From NCBI GenBank assembly GCA_029721515.1, contig CM056562.1:7924767-7988766 (forward strand): 64,000 bases of DNA, read 5' to 3'. Source of the stretch: Synanceia verrucosa (Eukaryota > Chordata > Actinopteri > Perciformes > Synanceiidae). The notes beneath the pieces are model-generated. The model was given only the letters and a program-made list of their open reading frames with translations, was not told the DNA's origin and did not search any database. Every line of letters starts with the position of its first letter. The stretch's first letter is position 1. The position numbers and the translations under genes are program-made. This document shows, piece by piece, positions 49,685 to 59,835 of this stretch.

Positions 49685-50115
49685 CAATAGTAATGGCACA
49701 TCCTCCATGTGTTCTGCAGTATGTGAAAGAACCCTTTAGATGGATTCACAGAGTGTGAAGGTCTCTGAGTTATTCATGGTCTGAGGTGGGCCATCATTCT
49801 CCAACATTTCACTGCATCATTTGCTTCCATTTAACATCACTCATGTGCGGAAATGACAAAAGCCAATATGTAAAACAAAACCTTTGCTCGCACAATCATC
49901 ACATTTGCTGTGCACACTGCTTTTTACATTTTACAGAATGCACGGGCAAGTGTTTATTCTGTGCTGGGTCGTAGAGACAGCCCATAATGGACAAATAATG
50001 GATAATATGTGCTACATGAAAATGGACTTCTTCCATGTGTTTTTTTCTGGATGAAAGCAGTCGCTATCTTTTTTCAAATGCTACACATTTGTTTTGGAGG
50101 GAATATTGCTTTGTA

Positions 50116-50573
50116 AAAAATATCCAGAAACAAACACACCCAGAGAAACACTGCCACGACCTGGCTCAAAGGTCATGGACGAAACGCAGAGACGCAGTGC
50201 AAGCTTCAATGCAAAAATACATTTCAATTTAAATAAAAAACACAACTGAACAAAATGAGGGTATGAGGTGTGTTAGGCAGTGTGATCAGTGGTGTGAGTG
50301 TGTGAAGTATGCAGTGCGTGGTGTTGTGGAGATAAACTAAACAAAACAGCAAACCAAAGATATGGGTGCTGGCAGAGAAGCAGAGCAGGAGTGAGCAGAG
50401 AAGCCCAGGGACAAGGTGATCACGATCAGTGTGATGAATGCCTGACTGGATCAGCTGATCATCTCGGAAGGAAGCCAACAACAACAACGTCAGTCACCTA
50501 ACTAGAAGTGACCTTTGTGAAATGTCAATTTTGTCTCAAAAATATTCAGAAACAAACACACCCAGAGAAACAC
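50116..50573 (+). repeat. 36-bp direct repeats flanking a 386-bp segment
   Basis: 50116-50151 and 50538-50573 match at 35 of 36 positions (core CAGAAACAAACACACCCAGA). The 386-bp segment between them begins TGCCACGACC and has no coding frame. The repeats could be long target duplications of an inserted element, or the remains of a local duplication. Confidence 0.8.
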
Positions 50574-52175
50574 ACATGCAAAAGATATGACGCTGACTGA
50601 TAGGAAAATCACGAAGTCTCATTGGTCTGGGAAAAAAAAAAAGGAAAACAGCTGAGGAATCTCAGATGACAAGCTATCCTTCAAACAATATGCTTCCAGC
50701 ACTTCTATGAGCCAAATGATTATTTACAACCTGCTGCCACCACAGAATGTATGAATAAATTCATGTGAGAGCTTTGGCCTGGATGGGGCACGAGAATCAA
50801 CTTATGCGTCTTCCATGCATGAATTTGAGGTTGTTGATTCACAGAAGAGAATCGCTCCTAATCCAATTACAGGTGAGAAAACAACTTGTATTATCCAATA
50901 TAGTATTTGTGCCCATTCTCTTTTCACAGAACGCAAAATGTTAGACTATCACACTTTTTGTCAAGTTGTGCCACAGTGTTTCACCGTTGATCGGCGTCAC
51001 AAGCTGTTAGTGTTGATTCATGTTATGTGTTTGGCAGCATCGTTGGCCTCGTGTTGAAAAGACAGGCTACAGTAGCCTATCTGGTCCAGTGCGTCTCTGG
51101 GAGGCTTCATGTCAGAGTTGTCAGAGCTGGCTTTCAGGGACCAGTGCTGATCCCAGACAAGCTTTCATCATCCAACAGCTCAAGGGTGTTGTTTCCTCAA
51201 AAGACAAATTGGATCAGCTTGCCCATTAAATGATACCTACAGGTCAGTAAGCATGGCACAGATCACTGGCTACTCGCGAATGAATTTGCATTTTGTCCTC
51301 CATCTATAATCTCAGTTCTTCTTTTTTTCCTTGTGCTACTAAATGATTTGAACGAACTTAAAAACATAATATATCCGCCTGCCAAGAAAGTTTGCTTCTT
51401 GCCCAGAGTGGAATCTGTCTATCCAGATAGCTTTCCGTTGTTTTGCTGCAGTGAAGTAGCTCAAATTAATGCTTATATTGTTTTGCAACTGTGTTATTAT
51501 ATTTGCTCAGAGATAGACCCACAGCACAAATTAGTAGAAGATTAGCACATCACTACATGGCACAACATATGCGTAGCGGTCATTGTTAGATGTGATCATC
51601 ACAGTCCGCTACATTAGCTACAATTACAATTAGCATGCTATTGTGATTAATCCCTGTTAACGTGCTAATCTGCAGTAACAGTAACTCCACTTGGACAAAC
51701 TGCCCTAAATGCATCTGGGGAAAGAGGACATGAGCACATTTTCACAATTTCAGGGCATTATATTATGTTGTCTGATAGTTTGGTGTAATATTCGATACTG
51801 AACTATGTTGTCTGGGTTACAGTAACAAACATGTATAACATGAAGATCATAATGAAATAAGGGGGTAGAGATAAATAAGCGTTAGCTTCTATCTACTCCT
51901 TTTTTGAACACAACATTTAAGTTTATGTTTGTTTTTCACTATGGATTGTAATTTCCTTCTAAACTTAAGTTTCATTCAAACTTAAGTATTTATTTGTGAA
52001 AATGTGATTGATGAATCAATTTAATTTTGTATCTAAAAGAGGGATGTATAGTTTGCTTGTTCAAAAATAAACTATCACAATGGCTACCGGCAGGAACATT
52101 CAATCAACTTCTACAGCCTCCTCCAAGCTCATATCCACGGTTTTCAGTGAGTGTGAGACAAAGCCATAGCATGCA

Positions 52176-52385
52176 AAATCATCCATCCACCCATCCATAG
52201 GGTTGCGGGGAGGGGGCACATAGACAACCACTCACGCTCACATTCACACCTACAGTCAATTTAAATTAGACACTTAACCTAATCCCCATGCATTTGGATG
52301 TTTTTGGATGGTGGGAGGAAGCCGAAGTACCCAGAGAGAACATGCAAACTCCACACAGAAAGGCCCCAGGCTGGGAATCAAACCA
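52176..52385 (+). repeat. L2-like LINE fragment
   Basis: CATCCATCCACCCATCCAT, CACGCTCACATTCACACCTA, GGTGGGAGGAAGCCGAAGTA and ATGCAAACTCCACACAGAAA appear in the standard order of the fish L2 3' region. Confidence 0.75.
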
Positions 52386-52954
52386 CTGTGGTACACCTTG
52401 ACAGCAAAAGATTGGACCTCCTTGGACCTTTTGCCTTCAGAACTGCATTAATTCTTGGTGTCAGACTTTCAACAAGGTGTTGGGAACATTCCTCACAGAT
52501 TTTTCTCCATATTGACATGATAGCATCACTCAGTTGCTGCAGATTTGTCAGCTCCTCATTTTTTGACAGTTTAGGGGAAGCTGAGCTTCCCTTGCAGTCT
52601 TAGACAAATCACCTCTGGTATGCACATGCCTAAAGCAGTCGCAGCAAAATGAACATCACCAATAGAGGGAGGAGAGAGATGCACGGAGCTGGAAATACAG
52701 CCACTGTTTTGATTTTGTGTCAGCTGAAGACAACAATATTAAGGTTCGCTGTACACTCTGTACTACAAAGTGTTATCCTGCTTCAAAAACACAACGTCAA
52801 ACTTTTAGAATTGCAGCATGACACAGTCAAGCTCACACAGAAAATTCCGCTGGGTAGTGGGAAGCACAGAGCCACAACTAGTGTAGAAGCTTTCCCAGCA
52901 GCCAAACAGCAAAAGCTGACCTTTAGTGCAAAAGGAAGTGGGTAAGAGTTAAAT

Positions 52955-52986
52955 AAGTTAGTCAAGGCATATCAGAGATGGGAAGT
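52955..52986 (+). repeat. Left part of dispersed repeat interrupted by the provirus
   Basis: AGAGATGGGAAGTACTG is the left side of a dispersed fish repeat (GGGAAGTA-CTG type) that resumes at 61150. The provirus splits it. Confidence 0.55.
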
Positions 52987-52990
52987 ACTG
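52987..52990. repeat. Target-site duplication ACTG (left)
   Basis: ACTG directly precedes the LTR start and recurs directly after the other LTR at 61150-61153. A 4-bp duplication is typical of gammaretrovirus-like integrases. Confidence 0.8.
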
Positions 52991-53082
52991 TGTGGTGGAA
53001 ATTCTCTGTCAGGATGTTCTAATTTCCACAGGGTTCTTTACTGCACGAGAGAGTACAATAAACAATTTCACTGATTCAGTTG
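52991..53082 (-). repeat. Residual 3' LTR (U5 only)
   Basis: This 92-bp segment matches 60701-60792 of the 5' LTR with one mismatch and ends exactly at TG on the outer side. Identity stops abruptly at 53082, where env coding sequence begins. The break lies about 13 nt past an ATTAAA signal in the full LTR, so what remains is essentially U5. No polypurine tract, U3 or R is present. Confidence 0.9.
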
Positions 53083-54701
53083 CTGAGTAGAAGCTGAGTA
53101 TACTCTACCATAGTAGTTGAGGTTACACTATTGATCATGCGCTTAAAACAAGGGACAATACAACAAAAGAAGAGGAGAACCACAAGAATAATTGGTAACA
53201 GTGGAGACAATAACTTCAGAAGCTGAGCCCACAAGGGTCCAGTTGTCAACCAGGTGAAAAAATTGAACCCTGAAGAAGGAACAGTGTCCTTCGTAGTCAT
53301 CTTGATAAGGAGAGAGTTCAAATGGTCCCGGACATGTGTCATGTTGTCTGTGAATGATGGGATGTAAGTGCAACATTCTTCCCCGATAATATGGCAGACG
53401 CCTCCCTGTGCAGCTAAAACTTGATCTAGGGTGAGACGAGACTGAGTGGCCATATTTGCTACAGCTTGTAAGGTGTTTGTTCATGTATCAAAACCGTCTG
53501 TAACTAGAGAAGTGAGGTTTTCAAGGTCCACAGCTAGTTGGTCTATTTCATAAGCATTATTAACTGAACCATACCACGGAAGGAGGCCGCTAAGAAACTT
53601 AATGCCTCCAGAGACGCGGACGTGTTGAGGTATGTCATCTGAGTGGCGTAAACGAGAGCGCTACATATGATCATAATGGTTGTGGTAGTGGTGGGTTAGA
53701 CTGTCTAGGGCCCGAACAGCGGGCATTAGTTTCGCCAGGTGGCAGGTTCCACACCAATTAGGATGCAAAAAGTTATACATGTATTTGCCACATACCCAAA
53801 CATGGCGTCTTAGGCAACTGATGACGTCACTTGAAGGAACCAAGATCGTGGGATTGTTAGAACAGAATTTAGGAGAAACTGTGCGGTTAGCGGGCCTTAG
53901 TAGGTGTGAAATATTTAAAGTGGAGATGTAAGGGGTGTTTCTAGAATTCAGACAGTCGTCTCCAGGTACCTCTACACCACACGTGCTATTTCTTGTCATT
54001 TGGCAATCGGGGGAGGCCCCTAGGAAATGACATTGACGCCCGGGCTTAGGAGAGCGAGTGAAGCAAAGGGAGGGTCTAAAAATGGTCGGATTGGTAGTGG
54101 CTACCGGTGGGTATGCTTCAGGTCTAACAAGGCTAAACGAGGTATTATAAGCACGCAGGTGAAAACCACTGTAGTTGTAGACTGAAACATTAAGAAATGA
54201 TAGAAGACGCGACATGTTCCCCACCACAGTGTAACTACCCCCATAGCTGTGCCGTACCTGGGGCTTGGCATGGAATGCCAGGAGTGCCCCCATAGTTTCC
54301 AAGGGGTCAAGAGGGTAAGGGATAGTTACTGAGGAGTGTGAGGAGTGAGAAGGTAACTGAGAACAAATGTAACAGCCATTGCTACGGTTTAATCTCATCA
54401 CCATCAATTTCATTGCAGACCACCACGCATTACTTGAGACCGGATCGAGACTAAGAGTAACATTACCTATGCTTCGCCTGTGTTGGGGTGGCTCATGGGG
54501 TGGAGTGTGTGTCGGTATAGTCATGAGTGAGTCAGAGCCTGAGTGTGTGTCATTGCGCTGTAAGCCCTGCAGAGGGTGTGGTAGTAACAGGATAAGAGGT
54601 AGGACAATAAGTAGATCCAGCAGCCCGATGCAACACATTGTTCCTCTTAAACCACATAATCCTGGCTGCCTGAATGGATGCCATGGTCTCGGTCTCTCCA
54701 T
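53076..54701 (-). pseudogene. env: env pseudogene (SU and TM in one frame, two nonsense codons)
   Basis: A single frame runs from an ATG at 54701 to a TGA at 53078-53076, broken only by a TAG at 53663-53661 and a TGA at 53483-53481. The surface part has a hydrophobic leader (about residues 23-44), ten N-glycosylation sequons and a CGTC (CXXC) near its end. The transmembrane part (frame from 53453) has CHIIGEECC, the CX6CC motif that bonds to the surface CXXC in gamma-type envelopes, and a membrane span (LLPIILVVLLFFCCIVPCF). The last codons and the stop lie in LTR U5 sequence, so the cytoplasmic tail has been cut and fused. Such envelopes mediate membrane fusion in their families. This copy cannot make a full-length product as it stands. 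It would normally be expressed from a spliced RNA. Confidence 0.9.
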
Positions 54702-55115
54702 ATCTACCTGAGCTTATTAATTAGCAAAATGATAAAGACTATTGTCAGGAGAGCAGTGGCAATAAGCAACCAAACAGTTAACCCCCAAAGATCTTTTGTG
54801 TTGTTTCTGTTGTTGTCAGGATTTTCCTCGTTCCTCGCTCGCTGTTCCTGCATCATGTGGTTCTTAGAGCAGTGTGTTTATCTCCGCCTCCTGCTCAGTC
54901 GAGGAGTGGCGTGTTAGAGTAGGGTGTGTGATGTGTGAACATTGTCTGTGTTCCTTCAGTTTGTAGTGGTCTTTAGAGGCTCAAGACCTTGCGTATAGCT
55001 GGTGTGTACTGTGATCTGCGGTGCGCTTTTAAACGCTGGTGTACCTCAGCAAAAGAGCAGCTTCAGAGGTGATTGCGATCGTTATCCCTCGTCGTCATCT
55101 GCTGCCTGGGGTCTA
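54702..55115 (-). other. Integrase-env intervening sequence of the provirus
   Basis: About 400 bp between the end of the integrase frame and the env ATG. All frames contain stops. In intact relatives this region usually holds the env splice acceptor. No acceptor could be assigned with confidence. Confidence 0.5.
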
Positions 55116-56285
55116 CTACGTTGGATGGTGGTTTGGCACACCACATGTAGCAGGGGAGCGTTTTACCTCCTCCTGATCTTGTGGATCCTCCAGTGGTGGG
55201 TCAGCTGGAGCCGGCACCTTTTTGCACTGGGACGCGTGGATCCACGTGGCTCTCTCTGCGACCTTCACGGCTGTGTGCGTTGTGAGGAGGATCTGGAACG
55301 GGCCTTGCCAACGCTTGTGTTTCCAACTTTTCCTCCTGAAGTCCTTCACGACCATGTAATCCCCTGGTCGAAGCTTGGTCAGGGAGTGCCGCGGCCACTT
55401 GTCGTCTTATTTGAGAGAGAGATTTAGAGAGATTAGAACAGTATGTTAACATAGCATCTTCACAGAGTGTGGTTTCTGGTAATAGATCCTTTGGTCTGTG
55501 CATCCCTATGGAGGGCGGGGTTGCGAACAGGACTTCATAAGGACTGAGATTACTCCGCTCCCTTCTTCTCATTCTCATGTACATCAAGACCAATGGCAAT
55601 GCTTTAGTCTAGGGAAGTCCTGTTTCCTTGCAACATTTTGCTAACTTAGTTTTCAAGGTACCATTTTCCCTCTCTACCGCACCTCCTGAAGCTGGGTGGT
55701 ATGCACAGTGTGTTCTCAGATCAATACCCAAAAACTGACTTTCCCAGTAATGGCGTTGTTAACAAAATGGGGGCCATTATCGCTTGAAATCTTTGTTGGT
55801 ATGCCCCACCTGGGAATGATCTCCTGCAGAAGCGCCTTTACTACCACAGAGGCAGTTTGCTTGGATGACGGAAAAACTTCAACCCACTTTGACCACATGT
55901 CCACCATCACCAAACAATGTGACTTCCCTTCTGATGGAGACAGTTCAATGAAATCCATCATAACATGTTCGAAAGGTCTTGTCGGAGGTGGATGGGCTGC
56001 AACCTGTGCAATCTGAATAGGCACTCCTGCGTTATATGTAGCACATATTACACATGCCTGACAATACTTCTGTGCATAAGAGGAAAAACCCTTTGTGAAC
56101 CACAACTCATTTACCTGTGTACACATCCCTCCTTTCAACGCATGGTCCAACCCATGCGTCAACTTTGCATAGTGAGGAAAGAAATGTTTAGGGAGACAGG
56201 GTTTGCCATCCGGCCCAATCCATAAGCCGGAGGAGAAGGAAGAGCCATTGGCAGACCAAAGCCGTCTTTCATCAGGAGTGGACAA
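55116..56285 (-). pseudogene. pol: pol pseudogene, integrase part
   Basis: The first frame (56285-55716) has an HHCC-type zinc domain (HGLDH ... CQACVIC), then the core with the first two catalytic aspartates (MMDFIEL and SSDNGPHF). It breaks at a T-rich run near 55730. The next frame carries the catalytic Glu region and is stopped by a TAG near 55610. It then continues (55599-55201) through NLSPYEVLF. A further frame change leads to a C-terminal domain (55355-55116) with RWQGPFQILL and WIHAS, the GPY/F module of gammaretrovirus-like integrases. At least two frameshifts and one nonsense codon inactivate it. The function in the family is strand transfer of viral DNA into the genome. Confidence 0.9.
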
Positions 56286-58012
56286 AGGACTGAATAGCAG
56301 AGAGCTCAGCAGGAACAGAAAGTACCGACGAGCTTAGTAGTTGTGTTTGTACATAGGGGCGCCGGGCAGCAGCCTTTGCAGCAGCATCCGCCGCCGCATT
56401 ACCTTGTGAAACAGCATCAGGCAAACCTGTATGAGCAGCACACTTGCGAACAGAAAAAGCAGATGGCAACAAAATAGTCTCAAGGAGCTCAGCAACCAAT
56501 ACATGATTAAGAACAGGCTTACCCTCAGACTTAAGGAACCCTCTGTGCTCCCAAAGTTTGCCAAAATCATGGACCACACCGAAGGCATATCTGGAGTCAG
56601 TAAAAATATTTACAGACTTACTACGTGCCAGTTCACAGGCGGCAGTGAGTGCAATCAACTCAGCAGCCTGTGCAGAGTAGTGTGAAGGGAGGGGTTCTGA
56701 CAGTAAAACATCGTTCTCAGAGCAGACCGCAAAGCCCACTTTGTTTTTGCCGGTATCGGGATCCTGGGAGGCAGAGCCATTAACGAAAAGGATCATGTAA
56801 GCATTCTGTAGGGGAACATCAGAGAGATCAGTGCGAGGAGAACAAGTGAAAGACAACTCAGCCAAGCAGTCATGGGGTTCCCCATCCCCAGGTAGAGGCA
56901 GAAGAGTAGCTGGATTCAGGACATTACACCTCTTAACAGTCACATTAGGCATGTCCAGGAGACAGGTGTGATATCTAAGGTGTCTGGCAGCAGACAGATG
57001 TGATGTTTTCTGCTCAGAGAGTATCATTGTCACCGCATGGGGAACAAGGAGAGTCAGAGGAGCATAACCCACTAGTTCCCTGGAGGCTATTAAAGCCTTT
57101 TCAGCTGCTGCCACAGCACGCAAACAACGAGGTAACCCAGCCGCCACTGGATCAAGCTTGCAGGAGAAATTGGCCACAGGCCTCATTTTATCACCATGTG
57201 ATTGAAGAAGAACAGAAGACATACAACCTGATCGCTCGTCGATGGTCTGCACAAATGGTTTGAGAGGGTCAGGGAGCCCAAGAGTAGGAGGCGACTGAAG
57301 GGCCAGCTTCAGTGCAACGAAAGCCTCCTCAGCCTCGGGTGTCCACTCAAGGTGAGCCAGGGGAGTGGATCTGGGCTGGTGAAGCATGGCCCTCAATGGC
57401 TTTTCCAGTTCTGAGTAGTTAGGGACGAAGCTGCGGCAGTAGGACAGCAATCCTAGAAAAGACATCATCTGTTTTGCCGTAGTGGGCTTAGGAGCACGAG
57501 CAATTGCCTCGATCCGTTTTGGAGAGAGAGTCTTCCCTTGAGAGGAAACAATGTGACCCAAAAAGGTTACTTCCTGTTTAACAAACTGCAGTTTTGTCAG
57601 ACTAGCTTTATGCCCCTCCTTAGCAAGGTGTTTGAGTAGAGCCAATGTATCTGTTTTACATTGTTGTTGTGTAGGTGCAGCAATCAGGAGATCATCCACG
57701 TACTGCAGCAACGCAGTACGTGGCGTGAGCTCCAGGGGCGCTAAGGAATCACTAAGCGCCTCGTTGTATATGGTTGGACTTTCAGTGTAGCCTTGGCATA
57801 AACGGGTGAACGTATAACCTTTCCCATCAAACTGGAACGCGAACCAGAACTGGGAGTTTGGATGGACGGGTACACTAAAAAACGTGTTTGAGAGATCCAC
57901 GACAGAGAACCACTGCGCATCAGGTGGAACTTATGAAAGGATGGTATAGGGATTTGGTACCAGGTTTGCACGGCGGCATTTACTGCCTTTAAGTCCTGTA
58001 CAAATCTCCATT
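56272..58012 (-). pseudogene. pol: pol pseudogene, reverse transcriptase and RNase H
   Basis: A 542-codon frame (57900-56272) carries VDLSNTFF (first catalytic Asp, in sequence just before the frame start), LLQYVDDLLIA (YVDD active site), a connection domain and RNase H. In RNase H the first motif reads FVNGSAS where Asp is expected (FVDGS-type), while ELIALTAA, FTDSRYAF and the final Asp region are kept. Upstream, 58010-57900 holds KKPEWRFVQDLKAVN in another frame, followed by a frame change and an in-frame TAA near 57930. The stretch that usually precedes KKP in the fingers is short or absent, suggesting a deletion near 58015. The frame end at 56272 overlaps the integrase frame, so a one-base shift separates them. 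Confidence 0.9.
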
Positions 58013-58602
58013 CAGGTTTTTTGGTAAACTGATCGTAACACTGGGAGATGTAAAGGCTCAGGAGTTTTAAACACCTGTCCTTTAGATGAATACATCACCT
58101 GAGGGTCACCAGTGGCAGTCCAGTCAGTGAGGCCTTCACAGTCTTTAACCCAGGGACACAGGTCTCTCCACCGGTCACCTTTAGCCTTTGACAGTGAGAT
58201 GTGTGGGTGTGAGTTCTCAATCAAAAACAGTTCAGATTGTTCAGAAGTCAAGTTTACAGAGACAGCGCAGCGCCACGTGTTCCAAAACACGGTACTTGTT
58301 ATCAGGGTATCATTCAAATCAGAGAAAAATACTTCTTCAAAGGTATCATCAGGTCCCTGAGATACATGAGCGGTACAATGAAGAGCCTCCTCTGACATAA
58401 AGTCAGCAGCAGGGGTCACTTTCGCATGTGCCTGTGCCAAAGATAGAGAAGCAACAGGAATCTTCCATTGGTATACATGGAGTTGTGTAGAAGGGCAATA
58501 CTTCACCAGAGAGCAGGCTTCTCCCTCATTGTTTGACGAGGGTCCTCGTGTGGCTTTAACGCTATCTGGTGTCGACATCAAGTTGATACCCAGAGAGAGC
58601 AT
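58012..58602 (-). pseudogene. pol: pol pseudogene, protease C-terminus and protease-RT linker
   Basis: The frame begins at a deletion junction and starts LGINLMSTPD, which resembles the end of a retroviral aspartic protease. The DTG active-site part is missing. The following about 170 residues, including HISLSKAKGDRWRDLCPWVK and TDWTATGDPQVMYSSKG, resemble the linker between protease and reverse transcriptase in fish class I and epsilon-like proviruses. It ends at TGA 58014-58012 beside an A-run where the frame changes into reverse transcriptase. Confidence 0.7.
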
Positions 58603-59835
58603 CAGGTCTCATCCCACTCAATGCAGGATGCCTCAACTCTTTTCCTAAGAGGAGGGAGGAGATTCTGCATGAAGATGGAGCTCAGATGAGACTCATAAGG
58701 GCTGCGCGTGGTGCCGGCATCCCCTGGCATTTCCATGCCGGAGTGTTCAATGAAGACTTCTTCCAGGCGGTGGAAAAACTCCTTCACTGGCTCATCAGGG
58801 CGTTGTTTACATGACGTAATTTTGTCCATGTTGCACTTGACAGGAAACTTGGCTATCAGCTCCCCCTTCAGGTCGTTCAGAAAGTTCACATAGGACCTGT
58901 TTGCTACATCAGCCCATACAAGGGATCCGGGCCTGAGGTCAGGTATGTCACCCCTCTGGGTGAATGGACCAGCAATGGCGGAAAAGTTCACAGGGCCCAG
59001 ATGAGTCAATTTGTGCAGCTCTCTGGATGTTGGCATGAACTGCTGGCAGAATATAATCAGCTGGTCAGCGAACTTCTGGCCTCCCTGTGTGATTGGTGGG
59101 AGATAGGCTGTGGCCTCCTTCATCTCTTGCAGTGTCCATGGGCGGAAAACCAGCACAGGTGCGCCCTGGGGCCCTGCCACTTGGACCATGGGCAGCTGAA
59201 CTATGTTCTGGTCTGCCATGTAGCCTTCTGGTTCCTCAGGAGGTGGCAGTGTCATCTTGGGTGTGGTAGGCGGGCCAATCGGTCCATATTCTCGGCCTGA
59301 TCTGGTGCTGGAGGGGCCAGGAGCCAGGTCGTCAGAGGTCCCCGGCTGGTAGGCAGGAGCCTCCTTTTTTTGTCTGCGCTTGTAGTGTGGGGCGTAGGGA
59401 GGAGGAGTGTCGTCGTCAACTCGAGGCACGCTGCAGCCTGGAAGAGAGGGATACAGAAAGGATTTACTGTTCTTAGATTTAACAGTTGAGTCCTCTTTAG
59501 TTATATTCAGTGCAGTCATCTGTTTTTTTATTTGTCTTCTTTCCCTTCTCTCATGTTCTTTTTCCGATATTTTCAGGCATTCTTCATGCTTTTGTATTTC
59601 TATAAGTTCTTCAGACTTCACCATCTCTTTTCGCAACATTTTCTCTTTTTCTTTTGTCAAGTTTTCTCTAAGTTTAGTTAGTTGATTTTTGCTAAATGAA
59701 CCTCCTTGTGGAAATCCAAATTTATTACTCCAACATTGAAGAAACGCTGTCATCACCATACTTCTTCTTCATGGCATCCACAATGGGCCCTGCCGGTACC
59801 TCAGCAGGAGGCCCGCTTGGTTGTTGGTTCCCCAT
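58602..59835 (-). pseudogene. gag: gag pseudogene (matrix and capsid; nucleocapsid missing)
   Basis: The probable original start is the ATG at 59835, reading MGNQQPSG with a Gly2 suited to N-myristoylation. After about 25 codons a one-base frame change near an AAGAAGAAG run moves to a second frame open from 59759 to 58602. That frame has a Lys/Glu-rich helical stretch (residues 30-80), a PPPY late-domain motif (residues 119-122 of the second frame) and a capsid of the gammaretroviral p30 type (landmarks DIPDLRPGSLVWADVANRSY and FPVKCNMD). It stops at TGA 58604-58602 directly after CIEWDET, well before the expected end of capsid. No CCHC zinc knuckle is present anywhere. Gag builds the virion shell in the family; this copy is truncated. 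Confidence 0.9.

Larger units (their letters stand above)
36390..52986. other. Upstream of C10orf90 coding exon; 5' introns and intergenic DNA
   Basis: I see no convincing protein-coding exon in this 16.6 kb. Two possible noncoding 5' exons of C10orf90 are noted separately. The rest holds LINE tails, short hairpins, microsatellites and unclassified AT-rich sequence. In human the next gene upstream is DOCK1. No DOCK1 exon was recognised. Confidence 0.4.

Noticed and set aside
52298..52603. 101-codon plus-strand frame
   Set aside because: Begins inside an L2-like LINE fragment; no protein similarity seen.
40100..52900. DOCK1 exons expected upstream of C10orf90 from human synteny
   Set aside because: No exon with recognisable DOCK1 sequence was found; the gene may lie beyond the window.
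55002..55427. 141-codon plus-strand frame
   Set aside because: Antisense shadow of the integrase C-terminal region.
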